64,000 bases of DNA from Rodentibacter genomosp. 1. Lineage in GTDB: Bacteria > Pseudomonadota > Gammaproteobacteria > Enterobacterales > Pasteurellaceae. The DNA is taken from the NCBI RefSeq assembly GCF_001999285.1, contig NZ_MLHN01000018.1, forward strand, positions 58,141 through 122,140, read 5' to 3'. Below, in pieces: positions 9,443 through 21,758 of the stretch; within the stretch, counting starts at the first letter, position 1, and the number at the start of each line of letters is the position of its first letter. Made by a program: the position numbers and the translations under genes. The notes below the pieces were generated by a model. That model was not told the DNA's origin. It made no database searches and worked only from the letters and a program-made list of their open reading frames with translations.

Positions 9443-10102
9443 ATGAAAACTTGGACTGATGTTATCGGTAAAGAAAAAGAGCAACCCTATTTTCAGCACA
9501 CATTAAAACAAGTTCACCTTGCTAGACAAAATGGAAAAACGATTTATCCACCGCAGGAAGATGTATTTAATGCCTTTAAATACACGGCATTTGAAGATGT
9601 CAAAGTGGTGATTTTAGGACAAGATCCTTATCACGGACCAAATCAAGCACATGGACTTGCCTTTTCAGTGAAACCTGACGTCCCCATTCCTCCTTCCTTA
9701 TTAAATATCTACAAAGAATTAAGCCAAGATATCCCTGATTTTCAAATACCTGACAATGGCTATTTAGTGAAATGGGCGGAACAAGGTGTATTATTACTCA
9801 ATACTGTTTTGACCGTTGAGCGTGGATACGCCCATTCGCACGCTAATTTAGGCTGGGAAACCTTTACTGACCGTGTCATCGCTGCACTCAATGAGCAGCG
9901 TGAAAATTTAGTTTTTTTACTTTGGGGAAGCCATGCGCAGAAAAAAGGCAGCATAATTGACCGCTCCCGCCATTGTGTTTTAACCGCTCCCCACCCTTCT
10001 CCTCTCTCTGCCCACCGTGGTTTTTTCGGATGTAAACATTTTTCCAAAACTAATCAATATTTAAGTGATAAAGGCATGACAGAGATCAATTGGCAACTTT
10101 AA
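9443..10102 (+). CDS. ung: Uracil-DNA glycosylase
   Basis: This enzyme excises uracil from DNA to start base excision repair. The 219-residue protein has the water-activating motif GQDPYHG (Asp61) and the minor-groove loop [13 protein letters not shown] with His184, which define family 1 UNG. An AATAGGATT ribosome binding site precedes the ATG. It is a single-gene unit converging with tadA. Confidence 0.97.
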   Translation: MKTWTDVIGKEKEQPYFQHTLKQVHLARQNGKTIYPPQEDVFNAFKYTAFEDVKVVILGQDPYHGPNQAHGLAFSVKPDVPIPPSLLNIYKELSQDIPDFQIPDNGYLVKWAEQGVLLLNTVLTVERGYAHSHANLGWETFTDRVIAALNEQRENLVFLLWGSHAQKKGSIIDRSRHCVLTAPHPSPLSAHRGFFGCKHFSKTNQYLSDKGMTEINWQL

Positions 10103-10148
10103 ATTTTGACTAACTAGAAATCCATCCTTGGCTGGAGACTATTTATTT

Positions 10149-10652
10149 TTAGTACAGATCTTTAGAGGAGTTTATTTTCTCTTGTTTCTTTTGCTGACGA
10201 CGTTTTTTAAAAAAAGCGCTCAACTTTTCACTACATTCTTGTGCAAGTATGCCACCAGTGATTTCGACCTTATGGTTCATCTGATAATCATCAAAAAAGT
10301 GAAAACGGGAACCCACCGCACCGGTTTTATAATCAGACGCACCAAACACCAAACGCTGAATTCGGCTGTGTAAAATCGCACCGGCACACATGGTGCAGGG
10401 TTCGAGAGTAACATAAAGAGTGGTATTAAGTAGGCGATAGTTTTGTACTTTTTTTGCAGCATTACGTAATGCCACAATTTCAGCATGGGCAGTCGGGTCA
10501 TTCTCGGTAATAGAAAAATTCCAACCTTCTCCAAGAATATTTCCCTCGCTATCGACAAGGACTGCACCAACAGGAATTTCACCCAAGCATTCGGCTTTAT
10601 CCGCCAAACTCAGGGCATAGCGCATAAATTTCTCATCAAAATCTGACCGCAC
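10149..10652 (-). CDS. tadA: tRNA-specific adenosine deaminase
   Basis: TadA converts A34 to inosine in tRNA-Arg(ACG). The 167-residue protein shows the cytidine deaminase-fold zinc site HAE (His56, catalytic Glu58) and PCTMC (Cys86, Cys89). The basic C-terminal tail (FFKKRRQQKKQEK) suits RNA binding. It starts 8 bases past the thyA stop and is the last gene of rppH-TauE-lgt-thyA-tadA. Confidence 0.95.
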   Translation of the reverse strand: MRSDFDEKFMRYALSLADKAECLGEIPVGAVLVDSEGNILGEGWNFSITENDPTAHAEIVALRNAAKKVQNYRLLNTTLYVTLEPCTMCAGAILHSRIQRLVFGASDYKTGAVGSRFHFFDDYQMNHKVEITGGILAQECSEKLSAFFKKRRQQKKQEKINSSKDLY

Positions 10653-10660
10653 TTTCCCCC

Positions 10661-11512
10661 CTACACTGAGAAAGGATATTTAATCGGCTCATGAGATTGA
10701 TAGCCACTCACCCTAAAATCGTCCATCGTGACCCAAGTTTCCAAATCTTCAAGAGTTTTGATATCAGGGTTAATTTCCAATTTCGGCAGTGGTAAAGGTT
10801 CGCGTTTTAATTGTACATCACGCATTAATTCCAGTTGATCTTCATAAATATGTGCATTAATAATTTTATGAAAGGCTTTGCCTGCTTTTTTTCCGGTAAT
10901 TTGTGCCATTAACGCAAGAAAAGTAAAAACTTGAATCTGATTGAAATTTAATCCTAAAGGAACATCGCAAGAGCGTTGGTAACTAGTGAGATGCAAAGTC
11001 TCCCCCACAAGGGAGAAGGTATGCGTGTGCATACAAGGACGTAAACAGCCAAGATCAATTTCACCGGGGTTAAAAAAGGTCATGATTTCACCACGGTCAT
11101 CAATGCCTTGAGTGAGATTGTTTACTATTTTACGAAGTTGATCCACCGTTTCGCCATTCGGTTTACGCCATGCTCTGCCTTGAACACCATAAACACGTCC
11201 CATATCGTCTGTGCCTTTACGATGTGGATTAGCAAGCCATGCGGTATTTTCATTGGCATTGGCATCCCAAGTTTTGGTGCCGAGTTTACGAAAATCTGCC
11301 GCATTATCATAACCACGAATATAGCCTAAAAACTCTGCAATGGCAGCCTTCCAATAGCTTTTTCTCGTGGTGATAAGGGGAAATTGGTTATTTGCTACAT
11401 CATATTCCAAATCAGCGTTAATCACCGTTAAGCAACGCTTGCCCGTGCGCTCATTAGCAATCCATTCCCCTTCCTTAATAATACGGCGGCAAAGATCGAG
11501 ATATTGTTTCAT
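10661..11512 (-). CDS. thyA: Thymidylate synthase
   Basis: ThyA methylates dUMP to dTMP using methylene-tetrahydrofolate. The protein is 283 residues, slightly longer than the ~264 of the E. coli enzyme, with a loop around residues 90-120. The catalytic cysteine is Cys160 in RPCMH, and [14 protein letters not shown] binds phosphate and nucleotide. [10 protein letters not shown] contacts the loop region. It begins 9 bases after lgt, an arrangement seen in many gammaproteobacteria. Confidence 0.96.
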   Translation of the reverse strand: MKQYLDLCRRIIKEGEWIANERTGKRCLTVINADLEYDVANNQFPLITTRKSYWKAAIAEFLGYIRGYDNAADFRKLGTKTWDANANENTAWLANPHRKGTDDMGRVYGVQGRAWRKPNGETVDQLRKIVNNLTQGIDDRGEIMTFFNPGEIDLGCLRPCMHTHTFSLVGETLHLTSYQRSCDVPLGLNFNQIQVFTFLALMAQITGKKAGKAFHKIINAHIYEDQLELMRDVQLKREPLPLPKLEINPDIKTLEDLETWVTMDDFRVSGYQSHEPIKYPFSV

Positions 11513-11521
11513 AAAAATTCC

Positions 11522-12325
11522 TTAATTTTTTACCGCACTTTTGCGTGTGTAAGCCCAACACATAATCAATGCGCCACCGATAATCATCGGTAAACACAAG
11601 GCTTGACCACGGGTCATAATGCCAAGGAAAGATTCCACTTCCGGCTCACGCACATATTCCACAATAAAGCGGAATACACCGTAACCCACTAAGAATAAAC
11701 CGGCGACAGCCCCCATAGGACGTGTTTTTTTAATAAAAAGATTTAGCAATGTGAAGAGAACAAAACCTTCTAAAAATGCCTCATAAAGTTGCGAAGGATG
11801 ACGAGGTAATAAAAGAGGATCGTTTGGAAAAATCATCGCCCAAGGTACATCGGTTTCACGCCCCCAAAGTTCAAGGTTAATAAAGTTGCCAATACGGCCT
11901 AATCCTAAACCAAAGGGAATTAATGGTGCCATAAAATCTGCTGTTTGCCAGAAATGACGTTTTTGTGAATAGGATGTCCAAATCATCGCAATAATTACAC
12001 CAATTAATCCACCATGGAAAGACATTCCCCCTTCCCATACGCGGAATAAATAGGTCGGTTCCTGTAAGAATCGGTCAAAATTATAGAAAAATACGTCACC
12101 AATACGCCCTCCTAAAAATACCCCCATAAAACTATTAAAAAGTAGGGTATCCACTTGTTCAACCGTCCAACCGCTATTGGGTTGATTGGCACGCCGCACA
12201 GCAAGCCAGCGTGCAAAGACGAAACCAAGTAGATACATTAAACCATACCAGCGTAAACCGATATTGCTGTCACCAAAGGTAAAAATGCTCGGATCAAAAT
12301 GGGGAAGGTGCAAATACTGATTCAT
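11522..12325 (-). CDS. lgt: Prolipoprotein diacylglyceryl transferase
   Basis: Lgt transfers diacylglycerol from phosphatidylglycerol to the lipobox cysteine of prolipoproteins in the inner membrane. The 267-residue protein has about seven hydrophobic segments and the Lgt signature [14 protein letters not shown] (around residues 142-155). [13 protein letters not shown] is also conserved. It sits 8 bases after the TauE-type gene and 9 before thyA. Confidence 0.96.
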   Translation of the reverse strand: MNQYLHLPHFDPSIFTFGDSNIGLRWYGLMYLLGFVFARWLAVRRANQPNSGWTVEQVDTLLFNSFMGVFLGGRIGDVFFYNFDRFLQEPTYLFRVWEGGMSFHGGLIGVIIAMIWTSYSQKRHFWQTADFMAPLIPFGLGLGRIGNFINLELWGRETDVPWAMIFPNDPLLLPRHPSQLYEAFLEGFVLFTLLNLFIKKTRPMGAVAGLFLVGYGVFRFIVEYVREPEVESFLGIMTRGQALCLPMIIGGALIMCWAYTRKSAVKN

Positions 12326-12333
12326 AATTTTCC

Positions 12334-13131
12334 TTATTTGAGAAACATATTAATAGCAATCACAATTAATAATAATGCAAAACCTTTTTTTAGGGTTGAT
12401 ACAGGCAATTTCGCTGTGGCAGTTGCCCCTAATTTAGATGTAAAAAATGATGTTGCAGTAATACTAAAAACGGCAGGCAAATAAATATAACCGAGAGAAT
12501 AGTCCGGCATGGCGGTATTTCCCCAGCCACTCACCATAAAACTCAACATACCAGATATACCAAGCAACATTCCACAAAAGGCTGAAGAACCGATTGCTTT
12601 TTTAATATCAATTCCACGTGAATTTAGAAATGGCACAATAAAACCGCCTCCCCCAATACCCGCAACACTGGATGCCATACCAATTAAAATTCCCCCAATA
12701 ACGGATGATTTTGTGGTCAATGTTTTTGTCGCTTCAACAGGTTGAGGCTTAATGGAAACGATCATTTTCACGGCTAAATAAACAACAAGACAGGCAAATA
12801 GCTTTGCCGTAATATCACGATCTAACTTGCCAATAAATAAACCGGAGATAAAGACCGTCATCATAATCACAGGAGCTAAAATTTTTACGGCATCCCACAC
12901 AATATTACCTAATTGATGATGGCGTTGTACAGAAGAAAACCCTGTAATCACAATCGTGGCAAAGGATGTCCCTAATGCGGTTGACATTAATAAGGGTTCT
13001 GGCACACCAACTATAGGTAACAAATAAACTAATGCAGGTACCACAATTAAACCGCCCCCAATGCCAAATAGCCCGGCGAGAAATCCGACAACACTGCCAA
13101 CCAGCAAACTAATGATAATAAAAGTCAGCAT
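12334..13131 (-). CDS. TauE/SafE-family membrane transporter
   Basis: The protein has 265 residues and about eight membrane segments in two related halves, each with a glycine-rich loop ([15 protein letters not shown] near residue 20 and [16 protein letters not shown] near residue 155). This pattern defines the TauE/SafE family, which includes putative sulfite/sulfonate exporters. The substrate here is unknown. It lies 3 bases after rppH and 8 before lgt. Confidence 0.88.
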   Translation of the reverse strand: MLTFIIISLLVGSVVGFLAGLFGIGGGLIVVPALVYLLPIVGVPEPLLMSTALGTSFATIVITGFSSVQRHHQLGNIVWDAVKILAPVIMMTVFISGLFIGKLDRDITAKLFACLVVYLAVKMIVSIKPQPVEATKTLTTKSSVIGGILIGMASSVAGIGGGGFIVPFLNSRGIDIKKAIGSSAFCGMLLGISGMLSFMVSGWGNTAMPDYSLGYIYLPAVFSITATSFFTSKLGATATAKLPVSTLKKGFALLLIVIAINMFLK

Positions 13132-13134
13132 AGC

Positions 13135-13719
13135 TTATCCCCTTTTATGGAATGGACGTTTTAGAGGTTTTGAATAATTCAACTTATGAGAGGAGGTGAA
13201 TTTTAGATCCCGTTCCTGAAAATGTTCAGACGACCTATCTTTATCGTGAGAAAATAGAAAGGAAGAAAATTCTTTCATGGCCCGACGATAGACTTCTTTT
13301 TTAAAAGACACAACTTGGCGTACCGGATACCAAAAACTCACCCAACGCCAACCATCAAACTCTGGCGATTTTGTGGCTTTCATATTGATCTTTTTTTCAT
13401 CAGAAACCAATTGTAATAAAAACCAACGCTGTTTTTGCCCTATACACATGGGTTTACTATCATAACGTAATAAACGTTTTGGCAATTTATAACGCAGCCA
13501 ATGTTTTGAGACGTATAAAATGCGTACATCTTTCGGCTGCAATCCCACTTCTTCATACAATTCTCGATACATTGCTTGCTCGGCACTTTCGTTATCATTA
13601 ATGCCACCTTGGGGAAATTGCCAAGAATTTTGCCCACAGCGTTTCGCCCAAAGAACTTGATTTTTTTGGTTACAAATCACAATCCCTACATTTGGACGAT
13701 AGCCATCAAAATCGACCAC
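13135..13719 (-). CDS. rppH: RNA pyrophosphohydrolase
   Basis: RppH removes pyrophosphate from 5'-triphosphorylated mRNA to trigger decay. The Nudix box [23 protein letters not shown] spans residues 38-60. SWQFPQGG and [22 protein letters not shown] are RppH-specific. I start it at a GTG (13717-13719) giving [14 protein letters not shown], which aligns with the family start MIDxDGYRPN and yields 194 residues. The reading frame stays open 80 codons upstream to 13959, but that extension has no family counterpart. The gene heads a tight five-gene operon. Confidence 0.93.
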   Translation of the reverse strand: MVDFDGYRPNVGIVICNQKNQVLWAKRCGQNSWQFPQGGINDNESAEQAMYRELYEEVGLQPKDVRILYVSKHWLRYKLPKRLLRYDSKPMCIGQKQRWFLLQLVSDEKKINMKATKSPEFDGWRWVSFWYPVRQVVSFKKEVYRRAMKEFSSFLFSHDKDRSSEHFQERDLKFTSSHKLNYSKPLKRPFHKRG

Positions 13720-13832
13720 TCTACGCTCTACCTTAAATTTTATGTATAAAAATAATCTGCGGATTGTTTCACAAATTGCCGTTTTTATCAACCGAAGGGG
13801 CGGAGATTTGAGACGGTTCGCGAACAAGGATC

Positions 13833-13841
13833 TGTGGATAA
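13833..13841 (-). promoter_or_regulatory. Perfect DnaA box 1
   Basis: TGTGGATAA is the exact complement of the strong DnaA box TTATCCACA. It lies 114 bases upstream of the rppH GTG start. Confidence 0.5.
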
Positions 13842-13964
13842 AGTTGTGACTAACCAAGGAATAATCCTTAATAAAATTGTGTAAAAACATATAAGGATCC
13901 TTTTTCTCCTTTATTTCATCAAATATTGATGATTTTTCACCCGACTTGATCTTTACCAAAAAGA

Positions 13965-13994
13965 AACCGCACTTTATTTCGACAAAGTGCGGTT
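13965..13994 (-). terminator. USS-pair hairpin downstream of ampD
   Basis: AACCGCACTTT (13965-13975) and AAAGTGCGGTT (13984-13994) form an 11-bp stem with an 8-base loop. On the minus strand a TTTCTTTTTGG tract follows. It lies about 235 bases past the ampD stop. Each arm is a full uptake signal sequence. Confidence 0.6.
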
Positions 13995-14070
13995 AAAAAA
14001 TCTTCATTATGAAAAGAACATCATAAAAAATGCTAAATCTCGATCAACCTTATGAGTTATTCAATATTTC

Positions 14071-14079
14071 TGTGGATAA
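14071..14079 (-). promoter_or_regulatory. Perfect DnaA box 2
   Basis: A second exact TGTGGATAA in the same orientation, 238 bases from the first, inside a strongly AT-rich segment. A degenerate match (ATTGGATAA) follows near 14105. Confidence 0.5.
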
Positions 14080-14229
14080 AATTGTGGTTGGAAAAACCAA
14101 TAATATTGGATAACTTCACCCACATTGACAATTAAAATCTCATAAAGATATTAAATCCTTATAATTCAATAAGTTAAATAAAAACCAGCGCAATAATTAT
14201 TATATGTATCACATCACAAAATGGCGTGT

Positions 14230-14799
14230 CTATTTTTTAAGCGAAGATTTAACCTCCTTTAAATAACGATCCCAATCAAAATATTGACCGGGATCGATCT
14301 TCCTCCCCGGTGAAATATCTGAATGTCCAACAATACGTTCTTGAGTAATCTTTGGATAAGCCGCCATAATACATTTTGTCAGTGCTATCAACGCTTGATA
14401 TTGCACTTCAGTAAAAGGCTGTTCATTACTCCCCTCAAGCTCAATACCAATGGAAAAATCATTACATCTTTCTCGCCCTTCAAAGCAGGAAACACCGGCA
14501 TGCCATGCCCGATCATTAAAATTCACATATTGTGTAATCACGCCATGACGATCGATCAAACAGTGGGACGATACCCGCATTTGATGAATTTCCTCAAAAT
14601 AGGGATGAAGTTTGGGATCTAACTTACCTTGAAAAAAATCGTCAATATATCCTCCCCCAAACTGTTCCGGCGGTAAGCTAATATAATGAATGACCAACAA
14701 CGAAATATCATCTGAATCCAAACGTTCATCAAAATGAGGAGAAGATATTTGCCGGCAATCAGTCAGCCAACCTTGCTCAATACATTTCTGTTTTTTCAT
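14230..14799 (-). CDS. ampD: 1,6-anhydro-N-acetylmuramyl-L-alanine amidase AmpD
   Basis: AmpD is a cytoplasmic zinc amidase that cleaves anhydro-muropeptides during murein recycling. The 189-residue protein has the zinc ligands His38 (VIHYIS), His159 (VGHSDIS) and Asp169 (KIDPG). The family core VSSHCLIDRHGVITQYV and RCNDFSIGIELEG is intact. AGGA precedes the ATG. It diverges from pilA, with a competence-type site only 17 bases upstream of its start. Confidence 0.95.
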   Translation of the reverse strand: MKKQKCIEQGWLTDCRQISSPHFDERLDSDDISLLVIHYISLPPEQFGGGYIDDFFQGKLDPKLHPYFEEIHQMRVSSHCLIDRHGVITQYVNFNDRAWHAGVSCFEGRERCNDFSIGIELEGSNEQPFTEVQYQALIALTKCIMAAYPKITQERIVGHSDISPGRKIDPGQYFDWDRYLKEVKSSLKK

Positions 14800-14815
14800 G
14801 ATTTTTTCCTATTTT

Positions 14816-14831
14816 TACGATCAGGCTCGCA
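14816..14831 (+). promoter_or_regulatory. CRP-S (competence regulatory) site upstream of pilA
   Basis: TACGA-TCAGGC-TCGCA matches the Sxy-dependent CRP-S core TGCGA-N6-TCGCA with one mismatch. It is flanked by T5 on the left and AAAAA on the right, as in Haemophilus competence promoters. It is 90 bases upstream of the pilA ATG, and pilABCD belongs to the known Haemophilus competence regulon. The assignment of function is inference. Confidence 0.65.
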
Positions 14832-14921
14832 CAAAAAGAGCGGTCAAATTTACAAAGTTTTTTTCCTTCCACACAATGCTCTAGCCAATATTGGCTTAAC
14901 CTACATTTATAAGGAAAACCA

Positions 14922-15359
14922 ATGAAAATCATCTCTCAATCTAAACTGAAAAAAGGATTCACACTCATTGAATTAATGATCGTGATTGCGATCATTGCCA
15001 TTCTTGCAACTATCGCCATTCCTTCTTACCAGAATTATACCAAAAAGGCGGCAATGTCCGAATTACTGCAAGCCTCCGCACCTTTTAAATCTGACGTAGA
15101 ACTTTGTGTTTATGGAACAGGAGCAACCAGCAATTGCAGTGGAGGCTCAAATGGTGTTGCCGCTAACATCACCACGGCAAAGGGCTACGTAAAAAGTATT
15201 AATACAAATGCCGGTGCCATTACTGTTATCGGTAACGGGACATTAGATGGGGTAGAATATACGCTCACAGCAAGTGGCGATAGTACCAGAGGCGTAACTT
15301 GGTCAACCACCTGTACAGGCGATGCAACTTTATTTCCAGCCGGATTTTGTTCAAGATGA
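14922..15359 (+). CDS. pilA: Type IV pilin PilA
   Basis: The major pilin is needed for type IV pili and DNA uptake. The 145-residue prepilin has a short leader ending KKG (Gly12), then the mature N-terminus [27 protein letters not shown] with the invariant Glu17 (+5). Cysteines in ELCVYG, SNCSG, TTCTG and GFCSR suggest two disulfides. A clear ATAAGGAAAACC ribosome binding site precedes the ATG. The stop overlaps pilB as ATGA. Variation between strains is expected in the central region. Confidence 0.96.
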   Translation: MKIISQSKLKKGFTLIELMIVIAIIAILATIAIPSYQNYTKKAAMSELLQASAPFKSDVELCVYGTGATSNCSGGSNGVAANITTAKGYVKSINTNAGAITVIGNGTLDGVEYTLTASGDSTRGVTWSTTCTGDATLFPAGFCSR

Positions 15360-16747
15360 TGGACTATGCCTCTCTTCATGCGCATCGAGCAATGGCACAA
15401 AATGGCGAGATTTTTATCATCTCGCCCGATTTATGGGAACGTAATCAACAGCAACAATCCCTTTTCTTACGCTACTTTGCTCTTCCTCTAAAGGAAGATA
15501 ACAACCGATTATGGCTTGGTGTTGATTCACTTTCCAATCTTTCTGCTTGTGAAACTATTGCCTTTATCAGTGGAAAATTGGTAGAACCCATTTTGCTTGA
15601 TAGCGCCCAACTCAAGGATCTTTTACAAAAACTTGCCCCACAAACCATGCAAGTGGAAGAGCAAGTGACTTTCTATCATCAGGAACAAGAGAATCACGAA
15701 AAAAATGATGATGAACCTGTTATTCAGCTACTAAATCGAATTTTTGAATCAGCATTAGAAAAAAATGCGTCCGATATTCACTTAGAAACCTTACAGAATT
15801 ATTTCCAAGTGCGATTTAGAATTGACGGTGTTTTACAACCTCAATCCCCACTTAGCAAAAATTTAGCGAATCGATTAATTTCCCGATTAAAACTTCTTGC
15901 GAAACTAGATATCAGTGAAACCCGCTTACCACAGGACGGACGCTTTCAATTTAAAACGACCTTTTCTGATATTCTTGACTTTCGCCTTTCAACACTACCA
16001 ACACATTGGGGCGAAAAAGTAGTGCTTCGAGCACAGCAAAATAAACCGGTAGAATTAAGTTTTGCACAACTGGGAATGACGAAGTCACAACAACAGGCAT
16101 TTCAGCAGGCACTCTGTCAGCCTCAAGGTTTGATTCTGGTTACAGGTCCAACAGGTAGTGGAAAAAGTATCTCGCTTTATACCGCACTTCAATGGCTCAA
16201 CACGCCTGATAAGCACATTATGACTGCAGAGGACCCCATCGAAATAGAATTAGAGGGGATTATCCAAAGCCAAATAAACCCTCAAATCGGATTGGATTTT
16301 AGTCGCCTACTACGTTCATTTTTACGACAAGATCCCGACATTATTATGCTTGGTGAAATTCGAGATGAAGAAAGTGCGGCAATGGCACTACGTGCTGCTC
16401 AAACCGGCCATTTAGTGCTTTCAACATTGCATACCAATGATGCCTTTTCAGCAATTTCACGTTTGCAACAACTGGGAATCCAACAACATGAAATCGAAAG
16501 TTCTTTATTGTTGGTGATTGCGCAGCGGCTTGTACGAAAATGTTGCCAAAAGTGCGGTCAATTTCGCACAGATTCCTGTGATTGTCATCAAGGTTATCGT
16601 GGTCGAATTGGTGTTTATCAATTCTTACATCGACAACAAAATGGCTATCAAACGGATTTTGATAACCTTCATCAAAGTGGGCTGGAAAAAGTCAAGCAAG
16701 GAATTACCGATAAAGAAGAAATTTATCGTGTTTTAGGTATAGAATAA
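15356..16747 (+). CDS. pilB: Type IV pilus assembly ATPase PilB
   Basis: PilB powers pilus extension from the cytoplasmic side. I start at the ATG at 15356 (ATGA overlap with pilA), giving 463 residues; the open frame further upstream lies inside pilA. Walker A is GPTGSGKS (264-271), and the Walker B region is [14 protein letters not shown] (about 328-341). ASDIHLE and the His box TLHTND are present. A zinc-type cysteine cluster (395, 396, 399, 407, 409) is typical of GspE/PilB proteins. Confidence 0.95.
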   Translation: MMDYASLHAHRAMAQNGEIFIISPDLWERNQQQQSLFLRYFALPLKEDNNRLWLGVDSLSNLSACETIAFISGKLVEPILLDSAQLKDLLQKLAPQTMQVEEQVTFYHQEQENHEKNDDEPVIQLLNRIFESALEKNASDIHLETLQNYFQVRFRIDGVLQPQSPLSKNLANRLISRLKLLAKLDISETRLPQDGRFQFKTTFSDILDFRLSTLPTHWGEKVVLRAQQNKPVELSFAQLGMTKSQQQAFQQALCQPQGLILVTGPTGSGKSISLYTALQWLNTPDKHIMTAEDPIEIELEGIIQSQINPQIGLDFSRLLRSFLRQDPDIIMLGEIRDEESAAMALRAAQTGHLVLSTLHTNDAFSAISRLQQLGIQQHEIESSLLLVIAQRLVRKCCQKCGQFRTDSCDCHQGYRGRIGVYQFLHRQQNGYQTDFDNLHQSGLEKVKQGITDKEEIYRVLGIE

Positions 16748-16748
16748 T

Positions 16749-17972
16749 ATGACAAAGAAACTTTTTTACTTCCAAGGACAAAATGCCTTAAATCAAATAC
16801 AAAAAGGCTCGATCATTGCTGAGTCTGCCCAACAAGCCCAATTCCAATTAATGAATCGTGGCCTCACCAATATTAAATTAAAACGGAATTGGCAACTCAA
16901 TAGTAAACCGAAAAATACGGAAATTAGTACATTATTGAATCAACTTGCCACTCTTCTACAATCGGCTATTCCTCTCAAAAATAGTTTACAAATTTTACAG
17001 CAGAATTGTACTCAACTTTCATTAAATTCTTGGCTAGAAAAACTTTTACACGCCATTGAATCAGGATTATCCTTTTCTCAAAGTATTGAGCAACAAGGAA
17101 AATATCTTACTCAGCAAGAAATTCAACTAATTCAAGTGGGTGAAATGACAGGAAAACTGGCAATTGTCTGTGGAAAAATTGCCACACATCGTCAAAAATC
17201 CCTCGCATTACAACGTAAATTACAAAAAATTATGCTTTATCCTTCCATGGTATTAGGAATTTCTTTGTTGCTTACCCTTGCACTTTTACTTTTTATCGTG
17301 CCACAATTTGCCGAAATGTATCAAGGTAATCACGCCGAGTTACCACCTTTAACGTCTCTGTTGCTTAGTACATCTCATTTTCTTAAAGAAGACATGGGGA
17401 TCGTTATATGTCTTACGCTAATCTCCGTTCTGCTTTATCAACTAAAATTAAAACATTTAGTATGGTTTCAGCAGCAAAAAGCACGAATAATCTCTACCCT
17501 ACCTATTTTTGGCAACATTCAGTATCTCTCCCGTTTGGTAAATTTTAGCCAAAGTTTGAATATTATGCTGCACGCCGGTGTACCACTTAACCAAGCGTTA
17601 AATAGTTTTCTACCGCACATACACACTTGGCAAAAAAGCTCAAAAACCACCATAAATGATCACATTCTTGATACCGAAGTGCGCTCAATTTTACAATGGG
17701 TTTCACAGGGCTATCGCTTTTCAGAGAGCGTCAGTAGCCACATTTTTCCAATGGAAGCCCAACAAATGCTCCAAATTGGTGAAAAAAGTGGCAAACTTGC
17801 CTTGATGCTACAATATATTTCCGAAAGCTATCAAGAAAAACTCAACCATCAAATTGATCTCCTTTCCCAAATGCTAGAGCCCTTAATGATGGTGATTATT
17901 GGTAGCCTCATCGGTATCATTATGATGGGAATGTATTTACCCATTTTTAATATGGGCTCAGTTGTACAATGA
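16749..17972 (+). CDS. pilC: Type IV pilus inner-membrane platform protein PilC
   Basis: PilC is the GspF-type platform that couples the ATPase to pilus assembly. The 407-residue protein has two T2SSF cytoplasmic domains (about 50-170 and 250-375) and membrane spans near residues 165-190, 212-232 and 375-400. QVGEMTGKL and QIGEKSGKL are the duplicated family motifs. It starts one base after the pilB stop and overlaps pilD by four bases. Confidence 0.94.
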   Translation: MTKKLFYFQGQNALNQIQKGSIIAESAQQAQFQLMNRGLTNIKLKRNWQLNSKPKNTEISTLLNQLATLLQSAIPLKNSLQILQQNCTQLSLNSWLEKLLHAIESGLSFSQSIEQQGKYLTQQEIQLIQVGEMTGKLAIVCGKIATHRQKSLALQRKLQKIMLYPSMVLGISLLLTLALLLFIVPQFAEMYQGNHAELPPLTSLLLSTSHFLKEDMGIVICLTLISVLLYQLKLKHLVWFQQQKARIISTLPIFGNIQYLSRLVNFSQSLNIMLHAGVPLNQALNSFLPHIHTWQKSSKTTINDHILDTEVRSILQWVSQGYRFSESVSSHIFPMEAQQMLQIGEKSGKLALMLQYISESYQEKLNHQIDLLSQMLEPLMMVIIGSLIGIIMMGMYLPIFNMGSVVQ

Positions 17973-18658
17973 TTTTATTTTCTTCCTTTTTACTTGGTGG
18001 AATATTCGGTATTCTCTTATGGTTTTATATTTCAGGTTTTATTGAACGTTTACAAACGGATATTTACAACACATATATTGAATTATTCCCTCAACATCCT
18101 CCTGTATTCCGGCCAAGTTCTGCCACTATTCAAGGTAAAAAGTGCGGCCATATTTCCAAGTATTTTTTCTTTTGTGGGATACTCTTCACTTGTTTAATCA
18201 AATTGACCGAAAATCCCCTTTTGGCTTTATGGCTTGGTTGCACAATCATTTTGCTTTGGGCAATAGCCTATCTCGATTGGCAATATCAACTCATTTCTCC
18301 CTCGCCTTGCCTCTGGTTAACCGCCCTAGGGTTAATCGGTGCATCTCAATCTCTTTCTCCCTTAACATTAGAAGAAAGCCTACAAAGTGCGGTCGGTTTT
18401 TTCCTTATTTTTTATGGCATTTATTGGATTTCTAAATGGTATTATAAAAAAGAAGCTTTCGGACAAGGGGATTATTGGCTTGCCCTTGCACTTGGTACTT
18501 ACCTACCTTTAGTATATCTACCATTTTTTCTGCTAACTGCCTGCTCATTAGGTATTCTATTTGCCCTCATTTACCAAAAAAGAAACGCATTTTTACCTTT
18601 TGCACCTTTCCTCTGTTTCTCAACTTTTGTAGTATGGGTATTCAATTATTATTCATAA
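17969..18658 (+). CDS. pilD: Prepilin peptidase PilD (short form)
   Basis: PilD cleaves the prepilin leader after Gly and normally methylates the new N-terminus. The 229-residue membrane protein carries the two catalytic aspartates, Asp103 (AYLDWQ) and Asp168 (FGQGD). The N-terminal cytoplasmic domain is short and lacks the CxxC...CxxC zinc pairs of long PilD enzymes, so methyltransferase activity is uncertain. ATGA overlap with pilC. Confidence 0.9.
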   Translation: MILFSSFLLGGIFGILLWFYISGFIERLQTDIYNTYIELFPQHPPVFRPSSATIQGKKCGHISKYFFFCGILFTCLIKLTENPLLALWLGCTIILLWAIAYLDWQYQLISPSPCLWLTALGLIGASQSLSPLTLEESLQSAVGFFLIFYGIYWISKWYYKKEAFGQGDYWLALALGTYLPLVYLPFFLLTACSLGILFALIYQKRNAFLPFAPFLCFSTFVVWVFNYYS

Positions 18659-19483
<825 letters not shown>

Positions 19484-19487
<4 letters not shown>

Positions 19488-19750
19488 AAATTCATCACCA
19501 AGAATCTCATCAACAAGGTGAGTTTTTTATTTTAAATGAACAGGGTGAAAAAATTGCCAAGCTCACTTACTTCTACGAAACAGAAAATAAAATTAACGCC
19601 AATCACACCTTTGTATCAAACCAGCTTCGAGGGCAAGGGATCGCAGATAAACTTTATCAAGCCTTAGTCACCTTTATCACTGAAAAACAGCTAGAACTCC
19701 ATCCAACCTGTAGCTATATCGAAAAAAAATGGGCTAGGCGCTCATCCTAA
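19484..19750 (+). CDS. GNAT-family N-acetyltransferase (YidJ-type, short)
   Basis: The 88-residue protein contains [24 protein letters not shown], the acetyl-CoA-binding RGQGIA loop and helix, then [11 protein letters not shown], typical of short GCN5-related acetyltransferases that use a central cysteine. I chose the ATG at 19484 for the ATGA overlap with yacG; an ATG at 19472 is also open. The substrate is unknown. Confidence 0.85.
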
Positions 19751-19775
19751 CCCAATATGATCCTCAGAATACTAT

Positions 19776-21597
<1,822 letters not shown>

Positions 21598-21711
21598 GAT
21601 ATTATGTAGCAAATGCACAAAAACAGAAATTTCAACGACATGTAGGGACACACGCAGTGTGTCCCTACAAGCCAACCCAAAAACAGATTTGTGTAACTGC
21701 TACATAATACC
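21598..21711. repeat. Dispersed palindromic repeat, copy B (both outer arms)
   Basis: The left arm GATATTATGTAGCAAATGCAC and the right arm, ending GCTACATAATACC, pair as inverted repeats. The centre is the GTAGGGACACAC / GTGTGTCCCTAC core, separated here by only a few bases. At 114 bp it is the most compact copy. It lies between pyrG and the end of the fuc operon. Confidence 0.9.
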
Positions 21712-21726
21712 CCAAACTTATAAAAA

Positions 21727-21749
21727 TGACCGCACTTTAAGTGCGGTCA
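21727..21749 (-). terminator. Terminator of the fuc operon (USS pair)
   Basis: TGACCGCACTT and AAGTGCGGTCA form an 11-bp stem around one base. On the minus strand it is followed by ATTTTTATA. It begins 10 bases past the fucP stop, so it is a good Rho-independent terminator. Both arms are uptake signal sequences. Confidence 0.75.
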
Positions 21750-21758
21750 AATTTACGA

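Larger units (their letters stand above)
13720..14229. other. AT-rich gap between rppH and ampD
   Basis: About 500 bases without a convincing gene. The rppH-proximal part is open in the rppH frame but looks non-coding. It contains a USS-pair hairpin (13965-13994) and two perfect DnaA 9-mers in the same orientation (13833-13841 and 14071-14079). A third, weaker match is near 14105. No RNA gene is recognised. Confidence 0.6.

Noticed and set aside
10128..10373. 81-aa plus-strand ORF after ung
   Set aside because: It is almost wholly antisense to tadA, whose catalytic motifs are intact.
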